Source: Vagococcus allomyrinae (GTDB lineage Bacteria > Bacillota > Bacilli > Lactobacillales > Vagococcaceae). From it: a DNA stretch of 64,000 nucleotides. The position numbers were made by a program, and so were the translations under genes. Below the pieces are notes generated by a model. It was not told the DNA's origin. It did not search any database and saw nothing but the letters and a program-made list of their open reading frames with translations. Within the stretch, counting starts at the first letter, position 1; each line of letters opens with the position of its first letter. Positions 28,173-36,266 of the stretch are shown here, piece by piece. The stretch spans positions 172,688 to 236,687 of the forward strand of contig NZ_JAEEGA010000009.1 in assembly GCF_017829975.1 (NCBI RefSeq), given 5' to 3'.

Positions 28173-28195
28173 CCGGTGCTTCGCATCGGCTTTTT
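28173..28195 (+). terminator. Terminator after the acetyltransferase gene
   Basis: CCGGTGC (28173-28179), loop TTC, GCATCGG (28183-28189) with one G-T pair, followed by CTTTTT. A weaker hairpin with T6 for the minus-strand operon lies at about 28274-28310 (CTGCCGCAAC against GTTATGGCAG). Confidence 0.75.
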
Positions 28196-28318
28196 GAGTT
28201 GTTCATTAAAAAACCTCTTAAACGTTCGTTACCGTTTAGTCAAGTAAAAATGATAATAGGTAAGGTCAAAAAACTGCCATAACATTCGGCTCGTAATTGT
28301 TGCGGCAGCTAAGTCGCG

Positions 28319-29572
28319 TTAGATGATATTCATTAACAAAATGCTAACGACATATTGCTGGTCGACTACCCATTGTTCGTAAATGCCGTTGTGCTCTTCG
28401 ATGACTCGTTTAATGTTTTTAAGGCCAATACCTTGAGAGAGTCGCGTTTGACGAGTGGTCAGTTCACTGATATCAAAGTCATTGCTAATGTCAATCAGCA
28501 AGTTATCGTTAAATAGTTTAATGGTGAGGGCAATGGTTTTCCCCTGAGGAGAAGGGAGACGTTTGACAGCATTTAGTGAGTTGTCGATTAAGTTTCCCAG
28601 AACAACTGCCAGAATATCATTGTTAAGTTTTAACTGTTGCGGCAGTAATGCTTTAACAGTCAAGTGAATACCTGCTTGTTCTGCTAGCCCTTTTTTTTCA
28701 TTCAGTAAAAAATTTAAGACAGGATTGTTGGTGAAAAAGCTATCACTTCTTTCAACGTCTGTTAGTGACAATTGAAGATAGTTCGTGGCTTCCTGATACC
28801 TTTGTTGTTGGAGCATTCCTAACAGGAGGATGTATTGATTTTTTAAATCATGTTTTAGGGAAGCCATTTTTTCCTGAGAATGGATCATCTTTTTGGTATA
28901 GGCTAATTCTGATTCAAATAATCTCTGCTGGTTGGCGGCTTCGGCAATCTCGTTGATGTTCTTTTTAAGGGTGAGGTAGAGATAGACAATACAGAGATTG
29001 ACATAAACAAGACAAATTAAAACGATGGTGACTAGTGCCTCAGGATTAGCCGTCAAGTTAATGTCAGAGACAAGAGCAATGCCAAAAAGAATTACTGATA
29101 GTAAAGGAATCGAAATTAGCGCCATTAAAAGGACCGGATTAGTGGAAACGGACTTAGTTTGAGAGGAGGGCTCTCTCTTAAAGTAGCTAAACACCTTAAG
29201 CTTGATAAGAAGACTTATCCCGCCAGTTAAACCACTTATCAAGACAAGTACCCTTGGATTGGGAATGGCCATACTGTTGATCAGTCCGATAGGAACCATG
29301 TCTGCCAAAGCAAAAAGCAGCATTGGAAGGAGGAAAGTGGTTTCTTTTATTGCTTTTTTTGGCAGAATTGATACGCCTAAAGTGCAGAAAAACAGGGTAA
29401 CGAGAAAAAAGGATGGCCTAATAAAAGGTGAAAAGGATACAACCAAAAAGAATAACACTGACAAAAGTTTAATTGGTCTGGTGATTTTTCGCTGGGAGCC
29501 TATAGTTAAATACAGGAATAAAACAACGTCTGTAAAAAAGTTAACCATCGCCAAGCCAATCATCGTCATCAA
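28319..29572 (-). CDS. Sensor histidine kinase, AgrC/ComD-like (GHKL type)
   Basis: 417 residues. The N-terminal 210 residues form about six membrane segments. The phosphoacceptor His241 is in SLKHDLKNQ, followed by the N box LGNLIDNSLNA and G box GIGLKNIKRV. This is the HPK10 group, whose members usually sense secreted peptides. It overlaps the response regulator by four bases in one minus-strand operon. No precursor-peptide gene or AgrB-like protease was found beside it, so the signal may come from elsewhere or be non-peptide. Confidence 0.9.
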   Translation of the reverse strand: MMTMIGLAMVNFFTDVVLFLYLTIGSQRKITRPIKLLSVLFFLVVSFSPFIRPSFFLVTLFFCTLGVSILPKKAIKETTFLLPMLLFALADMVPIGLINSMAIPNPRVLVLISGLTGGISLLIKLKVFSYFKREPSSQTKSVSTNPVLLMALISIPLLSVILFGIALVSDINLTANPEALVTIVLICLVYVNLCIVYLYLTLKKNINEIAEAANQQRLFESELAYTKKMIHSQEKMASLKHDLKNQYILLLGMLQQQRYQEATNYLQLSLTDVERSDSFFTNNPVLNFLLNEKKGLAEQAGIHLTVKALLPQQLKLNNDILAVVLGNLIDNSLNAVKRLPSPQGKTIALTIKLFNDNLLIDISNDFDISELTTRQTRLSQGIGLKNIKRVIEEHNGIYEQWVVDQQYVVSILLMNII

Positions 29573-30279
29573 ATAATTTCCCTCAATTTCATCAAGATTT
29601 GTTTTTTCGCACTAGCTTTAAATTTACGACTAACCGGCAAAGATAAACTGTTAGCCTGTGGTAACAGAGTTATGGAATGACTGCTTAATTCTTTGATAAA
29701 ACGGCTGTTCACAATAAAAGAGGTGTGAATTTGGATAAAGTGATCGTTCACCTTTGCAAGTAGTTGATCTGTTGTAAGTAGGGCTTCGTAGTCATGGTCA
29801 ATCGTATGGATGAGGACACGTCGCTTATTTTTTTCAAAATAGACGATTTCCTTCAAAGGAAGATGGTAAAAAATTTTGTTAAAGCTAAAGTCAAATCGTT
29901 GGGAGTCCAAATCAAGATAATGACAGATTCTATCTAACACAGGAAATAATTTTTGGGCATTAATAGGCTTCAAAAGGTAATCGAAGGTATTCACTTTAAA
30001 TACCTTTTCCATATATTTTTTATAACTCGTTAAAAAAACAATCGGGCAGCTAACGTCACGTTCACGGATTTTTTCGGCAATAGCAATACCCGAAGAGTCT
30101 GGGAATTCAATATCCAAGAAAAAGAGATCGTATGTTGTGGTGGGTAAAGCCTTGATCAAGCTAAAAGGGGTGTGGTAAACATCAACCTCAAACAAATCAC
30201 TACGGTAATCGAATAAAAGTGATTCAAGAAGGCCGGTAAGTGGCAGTTGATCATCACAAATAGCAACTTTTAATGTCAT
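29569..30279 (-). CDS. LytTR-family response regulator, AgrA-like
   Basis: 236 residues. Receiver domain at 1-120 with the acidic pair Asp9/Asp10, phosphoacceptor Asp56 in FFLDIEF and Lys near 105. C-terminal LytTR DNA-binding domain (about 135-236). Such proteins bind paired direct repeats upstream of target promoters. First gene of the operon with the AgrC-like kinase; divergent from an ABC transporter operon, a likely target. Confidence 0.92.
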   Translation of the reverse strand: MTLKVAICDDQLPLTGLLESLLFDYRSDLFEVDVYHTPFSLIKALPTTTYDLFFLDIEFPDSSGIAIAEKIRERDVSCPIVFLTSYKKYMEKVFKVNTFDYLLKPINAQKLFPVLDRICHYLDLDSQRFDFSFNKIFYHLPLKEIVYFEKNKRRVLIHTIDHDYEALLTTDQLLAKVNDHFIQIHTSFIVNSRFIKELSSHSITLLPQANSLSLPVSRKFKASAKKQILMKLREII

Positions 30280-30330
30280 TGATCTTATCCCTTCTTTCTG
30301 TGGCGTTGTCTCGAAATAGTTGTTTAGTTT

Positions 30331-30358
30331 ATTATACCGAATGAGTCGGTTAACACAA
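30331..30358 (-). promoter_or_regulatory. Promoter of the two-component operon
   Basis: On the minus strand: TTGTGT (30353-30358), 16-base spacer, perfect TATAAT (30331-30336), 52 bases before the response regulator start. Confidence 0.65.
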
Positions 30359-30423
30359 CCCTTTGTAAAATTAGTTCAATTATGACATATAAATGACCAT
30401 TTGTTACCTTGGGAGAATCGGTC

Positions 30424-30460
30424 GTCTATCCATGATACATTAAAGGCATCATGGATAGAC
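30424..30460 (+). promoter_or_regulatory. Perfect 13-base inverted repeat in the leader of the ABC operon
   Basis: GTCTATCCATGAT (30424-30436) and ATCATGGATAGAC (30448-30460) are separated by 11 bases and end against the AAAGGAG ribosome site. It may be an operator or an RNA hairpin affecting translation. It is not followed by a T run. Confidence 0.7.
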
Positions 30461-30480
30461 AAAGGAGCGAGACGGTAAGG

Positions 30481-31209
30481 ATGGCACAGACTGACAAAAC
30501 AATTGAGATTTCAAAACTTAACAAAAAACACAAGACAAAACAGATTTTAACTGATATTAGTTTTACCGCCAAAGCAGGGCGGATTACAGCCTTTTTAGGG
30601 CCAAATGGCGCGGGGAAAAGCTCCACTCTACGAATTTTATTAGGGCTAGATCAGGATTTATCAGGGAGCGCCACTTTTGGCGGCAAAAAGTATCGCGAGT
30701 TTTTTTCACCATTAAAGATGGTTGGTGCCGCCTTTGATGGTGTTGGTGGGGCTCCAAGAAGAAGGGTTAAAACTCATTTAAAAATGATCGCCCAAAGTAA
30801 TCAGATCAGTCAAAGACGAGTCTCAGAAGTGTTGATACTCGTCGACCTGGTTCATAAAAGTCAGGCTCGATTAGGGGAGCTGTCTTTAGGCGAGGGCCAA
30901 CGTTTGGGATTAGCTGTTGCCTTATTGGGAGACCCACAATATTTGGTGTTAGATGAACCGACAAATGGATTAGATCCCCTTGGAATTCGCTGGTTTCGCG
31001 AATTTATTCACCAACAAGCCCAAGCCGGCAAAACGATTTTATTGTCCTCTCATATACTAGGGGAAATTGAAGCGATGGCAGATGATGTGGTGATGATTAA
31101 CCGTGGCCAACTAGTTGTTTCAGGAGAGCTTCAAGACGTTATGAAAAATTTATCGTCATTGGAAGAAGTTTTCTTTGCTCTTACGGAAGGGGGGAATGCC
31201 GATGATTAG
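30481..31209 (+). CDS. ABC transporter ATP-binding protein, bacitracin/lantibiotic-immunity type
   Basis: About 242 residues. Walker A GPNGAGKSS, signature LSLGEGQRLGL (Gly-Glu variant), Walker B LVLDEP, and HILGEIEAMAD switch region. The ATG at 30481 is chosen because the one at 30451 lies inside the inverted repeat without a ribosome site. Two small permeases follow, the LanFEG/BcrAB-like layout of exporters that remove membrane-active peptides. Divergent from an AgrC/AgrA-like pair. Confidence 0.85.
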   Translation: MAQTDKTIEISKLNKKHKTKQILTDISFTAKAGRITAFLGPNGAGKSSTLRILLGLDQDLSGSATFGGKKYREFFSPLKMVGAAFDGVGGAPRRRVKTHLKMIAQSNQISQRRVSEVLILVDLVHKSQARLGELSLGEGQRLGLAVALLGDPQYLVLDEPTNGLDPLGIRWFREFIHQQAQAGKTILLSSHILGEIEAMADDVVMINRGQLVVSGELQDVMKNLSSLEEVFFALTEGGNADD

Positions 31210-31981
31210 CATGATCAAATTTGAATCGAAAAAAATCTATTTAAGTAAAAGCTGGTGGGTTCTTTGTAGTTTAGTTTTGCTATTTCAGCCACTCCTTGCC
31301 TTAATGTCGGCCCAACAGATCGCTAATCTGGGACTAACAGCCACTCCTGAAACACACCCAGAACTTATTCAGGCAATTCCACCAGTTGATTATTTAGGTT
31401 TCGATGCAGTCTTATTTGGCCTATTGCCAATGATTGTCTTTGGAGGAATCTATGGGGCAAGTGAGTTTAGCCACCATCAACTGAGAACAACCTTGCTCTG
31501 TCAAAATAACCGAGAAAAGGTCTTCTTTAGCAAATTGCTAGCGTTGCTTATTGCCACGTTATGGTTAGGGGCACTCGCCATTTACGGCACGATTGAAATC
31601 ACACATCTCGGTTTGCAAGAGCAAGGGCTTAATGCCCTGACCTTAAGTAGCATTGCTTGGAAATTTATCGGTTATGCTTTGATTCAATGGCTCTTTTTAA
31701 CTACATTGTCTTTTTTAATCGGCCATCTTTTTAAAAATGCCATCGTACCACTGGCTTTTTTAATTCCACAAGTCTACAATCTAGGCAATTATTTGGATGA
31801 GAAATGGCCGTGGGGAAAGTATCTGCCAGTAGCGGCTAGTAATCAGCTAGTGGCGACACCAACCGATTCCTTTTCTCACCAGCCGATCGAAGGTCTGGTA
31901 GTTCTCTCACTTTGGGTAAGCGTAACAGTAGTTTTAGCTAGTTATGTTTTTAGTAAGAGTGATCTAGGAGGAAACTATTGA
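31202..31981 (+). CDS. ABC-2 type transporter permease (LanE-like)
   Basis: About 259 residues with six predicted membrane segments and a large loop after the first. The ATG at 31202, seven bases after GGAAGGGGGG and overlapping the ATPase stop, is the likely start; upstream in-frame ATGs lie inside the ATPase gene. Pairs with the next permease to form a heterodimeric exporter. Confidence 0.82.
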   Translation: MISMIKFESKKIYLSKSWWVLCSLVLLFQPLLALMSAQQIANLGLTATPETHPELIQAIPPVDYLGFDAVLFGLLPMIVFGGIYGASEFSHHQLRTTLLCQNNREKVFFSKLLALLIATLWLGALAIYGTIEITHLGLQEQGLNALTLSSIAWKFIGYALIQWLFLTTLSFLIGHLFKNAIVPLAFLIPQVYNLGNYLDEKWPWGKYLPVAASNQLVATPTDSFSHQPIEGLVVLSLWVSVTVVLASYVFSKSDLGGNY

Positions 31982-32700
31982 TGTTAATTAGCGTGATCAA
32001 AAGCGAAGCCATCAAATTTTTCTCATTTAGCTGGTGTCTTATCGGTGGAGGCGCAACATTGCTGATTCCCCTGATAATCCTTATCATGTCTCCCGATCGT
32101 CTCCTGACAAAAGAGTTATTACTTAACCAGAGTTTAAACATGCTCTACATGGGGCAACTAGGGGTGATTGTTTTCAGTGCCGCTTTTTGGGGGCAGGAGT
32201 ATTTAGGTTCTTCTTTAAGAACGAGCTTATTAGGAACACCTGATAGAAACCAATGGGTTATTGCAAAGTCGCTTTTCTTGCTGTTGGCAGTTGGGATGAT
32301 GACCATTCTAACAGCCGTTTCATGCTTAGTGATCGGGACGATCAAGTTTAAGCTAACGGTTGACATCAGTTTTCTCATCAGTTATGGCAGACACCTCATC
32401 GGCCCAGGAGTCAGTTGGTTGCAGTTGGCGGGAATCAGCGCGGGAATGGCCATTTTGACACAATCAATCATCGTCCCGATTGCTGTGTTGGGCTCGATGA
32501 GTTTAGGATTGAGTCAAATGCTCCTAGGGGTCAGTCCTTTAGCTATTTACCTACCCAACTTAGCTAGCTTTAACGCCTTTGTCTTACCAACAAGTCCCTC
32601 TTTTTTGGAACCGAGAACAGGATTAGTGGTTCAGTTTTTATGGTTGGCTTGTTTTGGAGGCTTAGGGGCGTATCTACTGCAGCGTCAAGAAGTTTCCTAA
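31981..32700 (+). CDS. ABC-2 type transporter permease (LanG-like)
   Basis: About 239 residues, six membrane segments. Start overlaps the previous stop (TGATG) after a TAGGAGG ribosome site. Similar in size and layout to the preceding permease (for example a GQEYLGSSLRTSLL segment against GASEFSHHQLRTTLL), so the two look like distant duplicates. A terminator-like hairpin (about 32741-32779, ending in T6) follows. Confidence 0.82.
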   Translation: MLISVIKSEAIKFFSFSWCLIGGGATLLIPLIILIMSPDRLLTKELLLNQSLNMLYMGQLGVIVFSAAFWGQEYLGSSLRTSLLGTPDRNQWVIAKSLFLLLAVGMMTILTAVSCLVIGTIKFKLTVDISFLISYGRHLIGPGVSWLQLAGISAGMAILTQSIIVPIAVLGSMSLGLSQMLLGVSPLAIYLPNLASFNAFVLPTSPSFLEPRTGLVVQFLWLACFGGLGAYLLQRQEVS

Positions 32701-32903
32701 TAATCATCGAGTTACTAAAGCTCTGATATTGATCACCTAAAAGCTGATTGTTTGTCTTAGACAAGCGATCGGTTTTTTATGAGTTCTAATCAACAATTGA
32801 CATAAAAATTTAAGTTGCTTATCGTTAGTTTACAGAAGATAACCTTAAAAGAGAGGATATAAAATACGTGTTTATCTACAATGACTTTAGGAGGTGAGAA
32901 CAG

Positions 32904-33755
32904 ATGAATTGGCTAGAACACCTGAGTCAGGCAATTGCCTATTTGGAAGATAATTTAGCTGGCACCATTAGCTATGAGGAAGCCGCCAAAATCGCCTGTT
33001 GTACAGTCGGTTATTTTCAACGAACGTTTTCTTATTTGACGGGCATTACCGTGTCAGCCTATATCCGCCGTCGTCGAATGACCCTTGCTGGTTATGAGTT
33101 AAAGGGAACGGATCAAAAGATTATCGAGATCGCGCATAAATATGATTATTCGTCGCCAACTGCCTTTAATCGGGCCTTTACCAGTGTCCATGGCATGTCG
33201 CCTAGTCAGGCGCGAAAAAGTCAGAGTCAGCTGCATTCCTACGCTCCCCTAAGTTTTTCAATTCAACTACAAGGAGGTGAAAACATGAGTTATCGCATCA
33301 TAGAAAAACCTGCCATGAATCTAGTAGGCATCAGCGTTCCCTTATCCTATGACAGGGAGGCAGACATGGCCATCGTTCCTGAATTTTGGCAAAAGACCAT
33401 AGAGAATCCGCTTTTTGAGCAACTGTCTGACTTGGCCACTGAGCCTGTTGTTTACGGCATTACCGATACCAGCGCTGACCAACACTGTTATTATATCGCG
33501 GTTGAGGCAACGGATTGCCCCAAAGGCCTGATTAAGATTATGATACCACCAGCTAAACGGGTGATATTTGAGGCAGAAGGACCTTTGAAGGAGTCTGTCC
33601 AAACCATGTTTAAACGCTTTTTATTGGAATGGTTGCCATTCTCTCATTATGATTATAGTGGAGGCCCTGATATCGAGTTCTATCCCTTGGAACCAAAACA
33701 CAACGAGCATTCAGAAATTTGGATTGCCATTAAGGAGAAAAAACATGACTTATAA
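32904..33755 (+). CDS. AraC-family regulator with GyrI-like effector domain
   Basis: 283 residues. The AraC DNA-binding domain comes first (1-105: ISYEEAAKIACCTVGYFQRTF, then AFTSVHGMSPSQAR), followed by a GyrI-like small-molecule-binding domain (about 128-283). This is the Rob/SoxS-like layout of multidrug-responsive activators. It starts an operon with a second GyrI-like protein and an ABC transporter, so it probably responds to the toxic compound that is exported. Confidence 0.9.
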   Translation: MNWLEHLSQAIAYLEDNLAGTISYEEAAKIACCTVGYFQRTFSYLTGITVSAYIRRRRMTLAGYELKGTDQKIIEIAHKYDYSSPTAFNRAFTSVHGMSPSQARKSQSQLHSYAPLSFSIQLQGGENMSYRIIEKPAMNLVGISVPLSYDREADMAIVPEFWQKTIENPLFEQLSDLATEPVVYGITDTSADQHCYYIAVEATDCPKGLIKIMIPPAKRVIFEAEGPLKESVQTMFKRFLLEWLPFSHYDYSGGPDIEFYPLEPKHNEHSEIWIAIKEKKHDL

Positions 33756-34200
33756 TGTAAACGAAAAAAATTGCGAAGCAATCAGAGTCGCCTATTTGCC
33801 CTTTGAAGGGGACACCCGCCAAGCCCCCAAAAAAATTCCCATGGTTTTTCGGGCAATTAAAGGCCAGACAAATGGAGCCCCATTTTTTAATTTTAGCCAG
33901 ATGGACCCTGTGACAAAAATCGGCAAAGTGGAGCTGTGTCTGCCAACTAGGGAAGTTTCCTCCAATCCCGCTGTCCAAATCAAAAAAATACCAGCAACGC
34001 GAGCATTATCAGTGGTTCATATCGGTTCCTATGACACGCTTCTCAAGGCCTATCAAGCCATCGAAGCTTATGCCCTTGAACAACAATTTCAGCTGGACTC
34101 TCACTTTCGAGAAGTTTACCTAAAAGGGCCAGGGATGATTTGGCAAGGCAAGCCTGAAGACTATGTGACAGAAATAATCATACCGATCAAGGAGGGCTAG
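33745..34200 (+). CDS. GyrI-like small-molecule-binding protein
   Basis: About 151 residues. Start at 33745 follows AAGGAG and overlaps the regulator's end by 11 bases; a longer frame from 33649 lies within the upstream gene. Contains the YLPFEGDTRQAP and VVHIGSYDTLLKAYQAI segments typical of GyrI-like/effector-binding proteins. It is a stand-alone domain and could buffer or sequester the compound sensed by the neighbouring AraC protein. Confidence 0.82.
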   Translation: MTYNVNEKNCEAIRVAYLPFEGDTRQAPKKIPMVFRAIKGQTNGAPFFNFSQMDPVTKIGKVELCLPTREVSSNPAVQIKKIPATRALSVVHIGSYDTLLKAYQAIEAYALEQQFQLDSHFREVYLKGPGMIWQGKPEDYVTEIIIPIKEG

Positions 34201-34203
34201 ACC

Positions 34204-35178
34204 ATGTATGCCATCGAAACCGATCAAATCAGTAAAACCTATGCCAGTGGTTTAGTAGCTCTTAAGGATGTGACCATCCAAGTCAAACAAGGAGAAGTCT
34301 TTTGTTTGTTGGGGCAAAATGGGGCAGGAAAATCCACCTTGATCAATATCTTGTCCACTTTTTTTAAAGCCACAACAGGAACCGTTAAACTGTTTGGCAC
34401 CCCGTTAACCGATCAGACCATCATGGCTCTGAGATCCCAAGTGGGAACTGTCTCTCAGCAAATTTCCGTGGATACCCATTTATCCTTAAAAGAAAACATG
34501 CTTTTTCAGGCAGCCCTATATGATATCCCCAAGGAAAAAGCCGGTCAACAACTGACAGAACTAATTGACCGCTTTAATTTGACTGACTATTTAAATTACC
34601 CCGTTGTCTCCTTTTCAGGCGGCATTAAAAGACGTTTGGACATTGCCTTGGCCTTAATGTCCAGTCCGAAAGTGTTATTTTTAGATGAACCAACCGTTGG
34701 CATGGACGTTCAATCGCGGCAAGCCATGTGGCAAATGATTCAACAAATCAAAAGCGAATTAATGACCACGATCTTTTTAACGACTCACTATTTGGAAGAA
34801 GCCGAACAATTAAGTGACACGATCTGCATTATGAAAGATGGCCGCATCATCACTCAGGACAGCCAATCCAATCTTAAGGGGTATGTCAGTGACCAGCTGA
34901 TTGAATTCACCTTTCCCACACCTACTAGAGCCATTAACAGCTTCGAGCATTTTAAGCAACACTTTGGAAAGAAAGTAACACTAAACGCAAGGACTATTCG
35001 CTTGTCAAAGCCCGAAAGAGACTTGGATTACTACCTGAACTGGCTGTTGCAAGAAGCGATTGAAGTTAGTGGCATCAACCGTGTTAGTTCGACTTTAGAA
35101 GATGTTTTCCTACGGTTAATAACAGAGGAAGGAGCTGAGGGGGATGAAAACCAAGGTCATTTTAAAACGGACCATTAA
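34204..35178 (+). CDS. ABC transporter ATP-binding protein, DrrA-like
   Basis: 324 residues. Walker A GQNGAGKST, signature SFSGGIKRRLDIA, Walker B LFLDEP, and the C-terminal extension found in DrrA/daunorubicin-type ATPases. Overlaps the permease gene by 35 bases. It probably powers export of a drug or lipid-like compound, under the AraC/GyrI regulator. Confidence 0.9.
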   Translation: MYAIETDQISKTYASGLVALKDVTIQVKQGEVFCLLGQNGAGKSTLINILSTFFKATTGTVKLFGTPLTDQTIMALRSQVGTVSQQISVDTHLSLKENMLFQAALYDIPKEKAGQQLTELIDRFNLTDYLNYPVVSFSGGIKRRLDIALALMSSPKVLFLDEPTVGMDVQSRQAMWQMIQQIKSELMTTIFLTTHYLEEAEQLSDTICIMKDGRIITQDSQSNLKGYVSDQLIEFTFPTPTRAINSFEHFKQHFGKKVTLNARTIRLSKPERDLDYYLNWLLQEAIEVSGINRVSSTLEDVFLRLITEEGAEGDENQGHFKTDH

Positions 35179-35899
35179 GTGGCGCTTTCACCATGGCTTT
35201 ACCATTGTTGTGACGATCTTACAGCCGATGTTGTGGCTCGTCTTATACACCCAAGTAGCAAAAGCCTCTATGGTGGGTCTGGGCATTGACAATTATGTCA
35301 CCTATGTTTTTTCGGGATTGCTATTTTTAGTCAGCTTTGGCGCTTGTAGCAGTGGTGGTATGATGAATTATTTAATGAAAGGCGATGGCAGTTTTTATCG
35401 CATCATTAAATCGCCAGTCAAAAGAAGTGCCATCGTTTTAGGACAAGTGATTGAATCCGTTTTGTGTTCGATGTTGGAAATATTGTTCATGTTTTTTGTG
35501 GCTCTTCTTTTAGGCCTACAGTTTCATTTTAGTATGGGGGCCATACTTTTGTCGTTGGTGATTATTTTGCTGGTAAATTTTTGTGTGGCTAATGCGACTT
35601 ATTTGTTAAGTCTGATACTCCCTAATGAAATCATCTACGAGACGTTGATGAACGCCATTGTGTTGCCACTTTTCTTTTTAAGTCCAGCTTTGTTTCCTGT
35701 TGATAATTTATCTGGAATTTTAAAAGGGTTAATTGGACTGAATCCCTTCACTCATGCCATCACAACCATTCGCTCACTAATGTTAACAGGCCAGGTGGAT
35801 GGGGCAGTATTAGTGGGCTCCATTAGTCTTTTTTTAGTTTTAGGAGTGGCTTTATTTATGTTAGCCTTGAGAAAGTTAAACAATGTGACGAATTATTAA
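35144..35899 (+). CDS. ABC-2 type transporter permease, DrrB-like
   Basis: 251 residues with six membrane segments and the LIGLNPFTHAITTIRSLM motif seen near the end of DrrB/NodJ-type permeases. GAGGGGG precedes the ATG. Last gene of the AraC/GyrI/ABC operon. Confidence 0.9.
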   Translation: MKTKVILKRTIKWRFHHGFTIVVTILQPMLWLVLYTQVAKASMVGLGIDNYVTYVFSGLLFLVSFGACSSGGMMNYLMKGDGSFYRIIKSPVKRSAIVLGQVIESVLCSMLEILFMFFVALLLGLQFHFSMGAILLSLVIILLVNFCVANATYLLSLILPNEIIYETLMNAIVLPLFFLSPALFPVDNLSGILKGLIGLNPFTHAITTIRSLMLTGQVDGAVLVGSISLFLVLGVALFMLALRKLNNVTNY

Positions 35900-35920
35900 G
35901 ATGCCTGTGATGTTTGAAAA

Positions 35921-36100
35921 AAGGAGTAGCCCTCAGTTGGAGGCTGAGGGCTAGGAGATGCTTAGTTATCTGAGATAACTAAACGAATGAAAAAGTTTTG
36001 TTAGGGTTGTTTGTTGGCATAGTGATAGCTTAAGGGAAGAGGATGAACATCTTATGAATAAGTTGGTATAAGGATGGGATCAATCTGTTAAGAAAAGTGA
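35921..36100 (+). repeat. Hairpin/short-ORF repeat element, copy 2
   Basis: AGCCCTCAG (35928-35936) pairs with CTGAGGGCT (35944-35952); AGGAG and a second hairpin (TTAGTTATC/GATAACTAA, about 35962-35982) follow, then ATGAAAAAG at 35987. With one more A in the A5 tract the frame would read MKKVLLGLFVGIVIA; a neighbouring frame continues LREEDEHLMNKLV. The first 100 bases match copies 3 and 4 almost exactly, the rest diverges. The 367-base gap after 35899 holds this repeat and the promoter of the next gene. Confidence 0.8.
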
Positions 36101-36204
36101 TAGCTAACGGGCATGACGCTTCAAAGATCATGAATTCTGAAATCGTCAATGGCGGACAATCCATTAGGTTAGTTTACAAATCCATATCCGTTATGCAGAA
36201 AGTG

Positions 36205-36214
36205 ATGGTATAAT
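36205..36214 (+). promoter_or_regulatory. Extended -10 promoter of the LevR-type activator gene
   Basis: TGGTATAAT (36206-36214) is an extended -10 element; no convincing -35. It lies 52 bases before the start at 36267. Confidence 0.55.
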
Positions 36215-36266
36215 GGGCTTGGGAAAATGATTGGATTGGTAAGAGACAAGATGAAGGAGTGATAAA

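Noticed and set aside
28121..28282. 53-codon ORF on the plus strand after the acetyltransferase gene
   Set aside because: It runs through the terminator hairpin at 28173, has no ribosome site, and the translation shows no family features.
30451..30480. N-terminal extension of the ABC ATPase from the ATG at 30451
   Set aside because: That ATG lies in the right arm of the perfect inverted repeat and has no ribosome site; the ATG at 30481 follows AAAGGAG.
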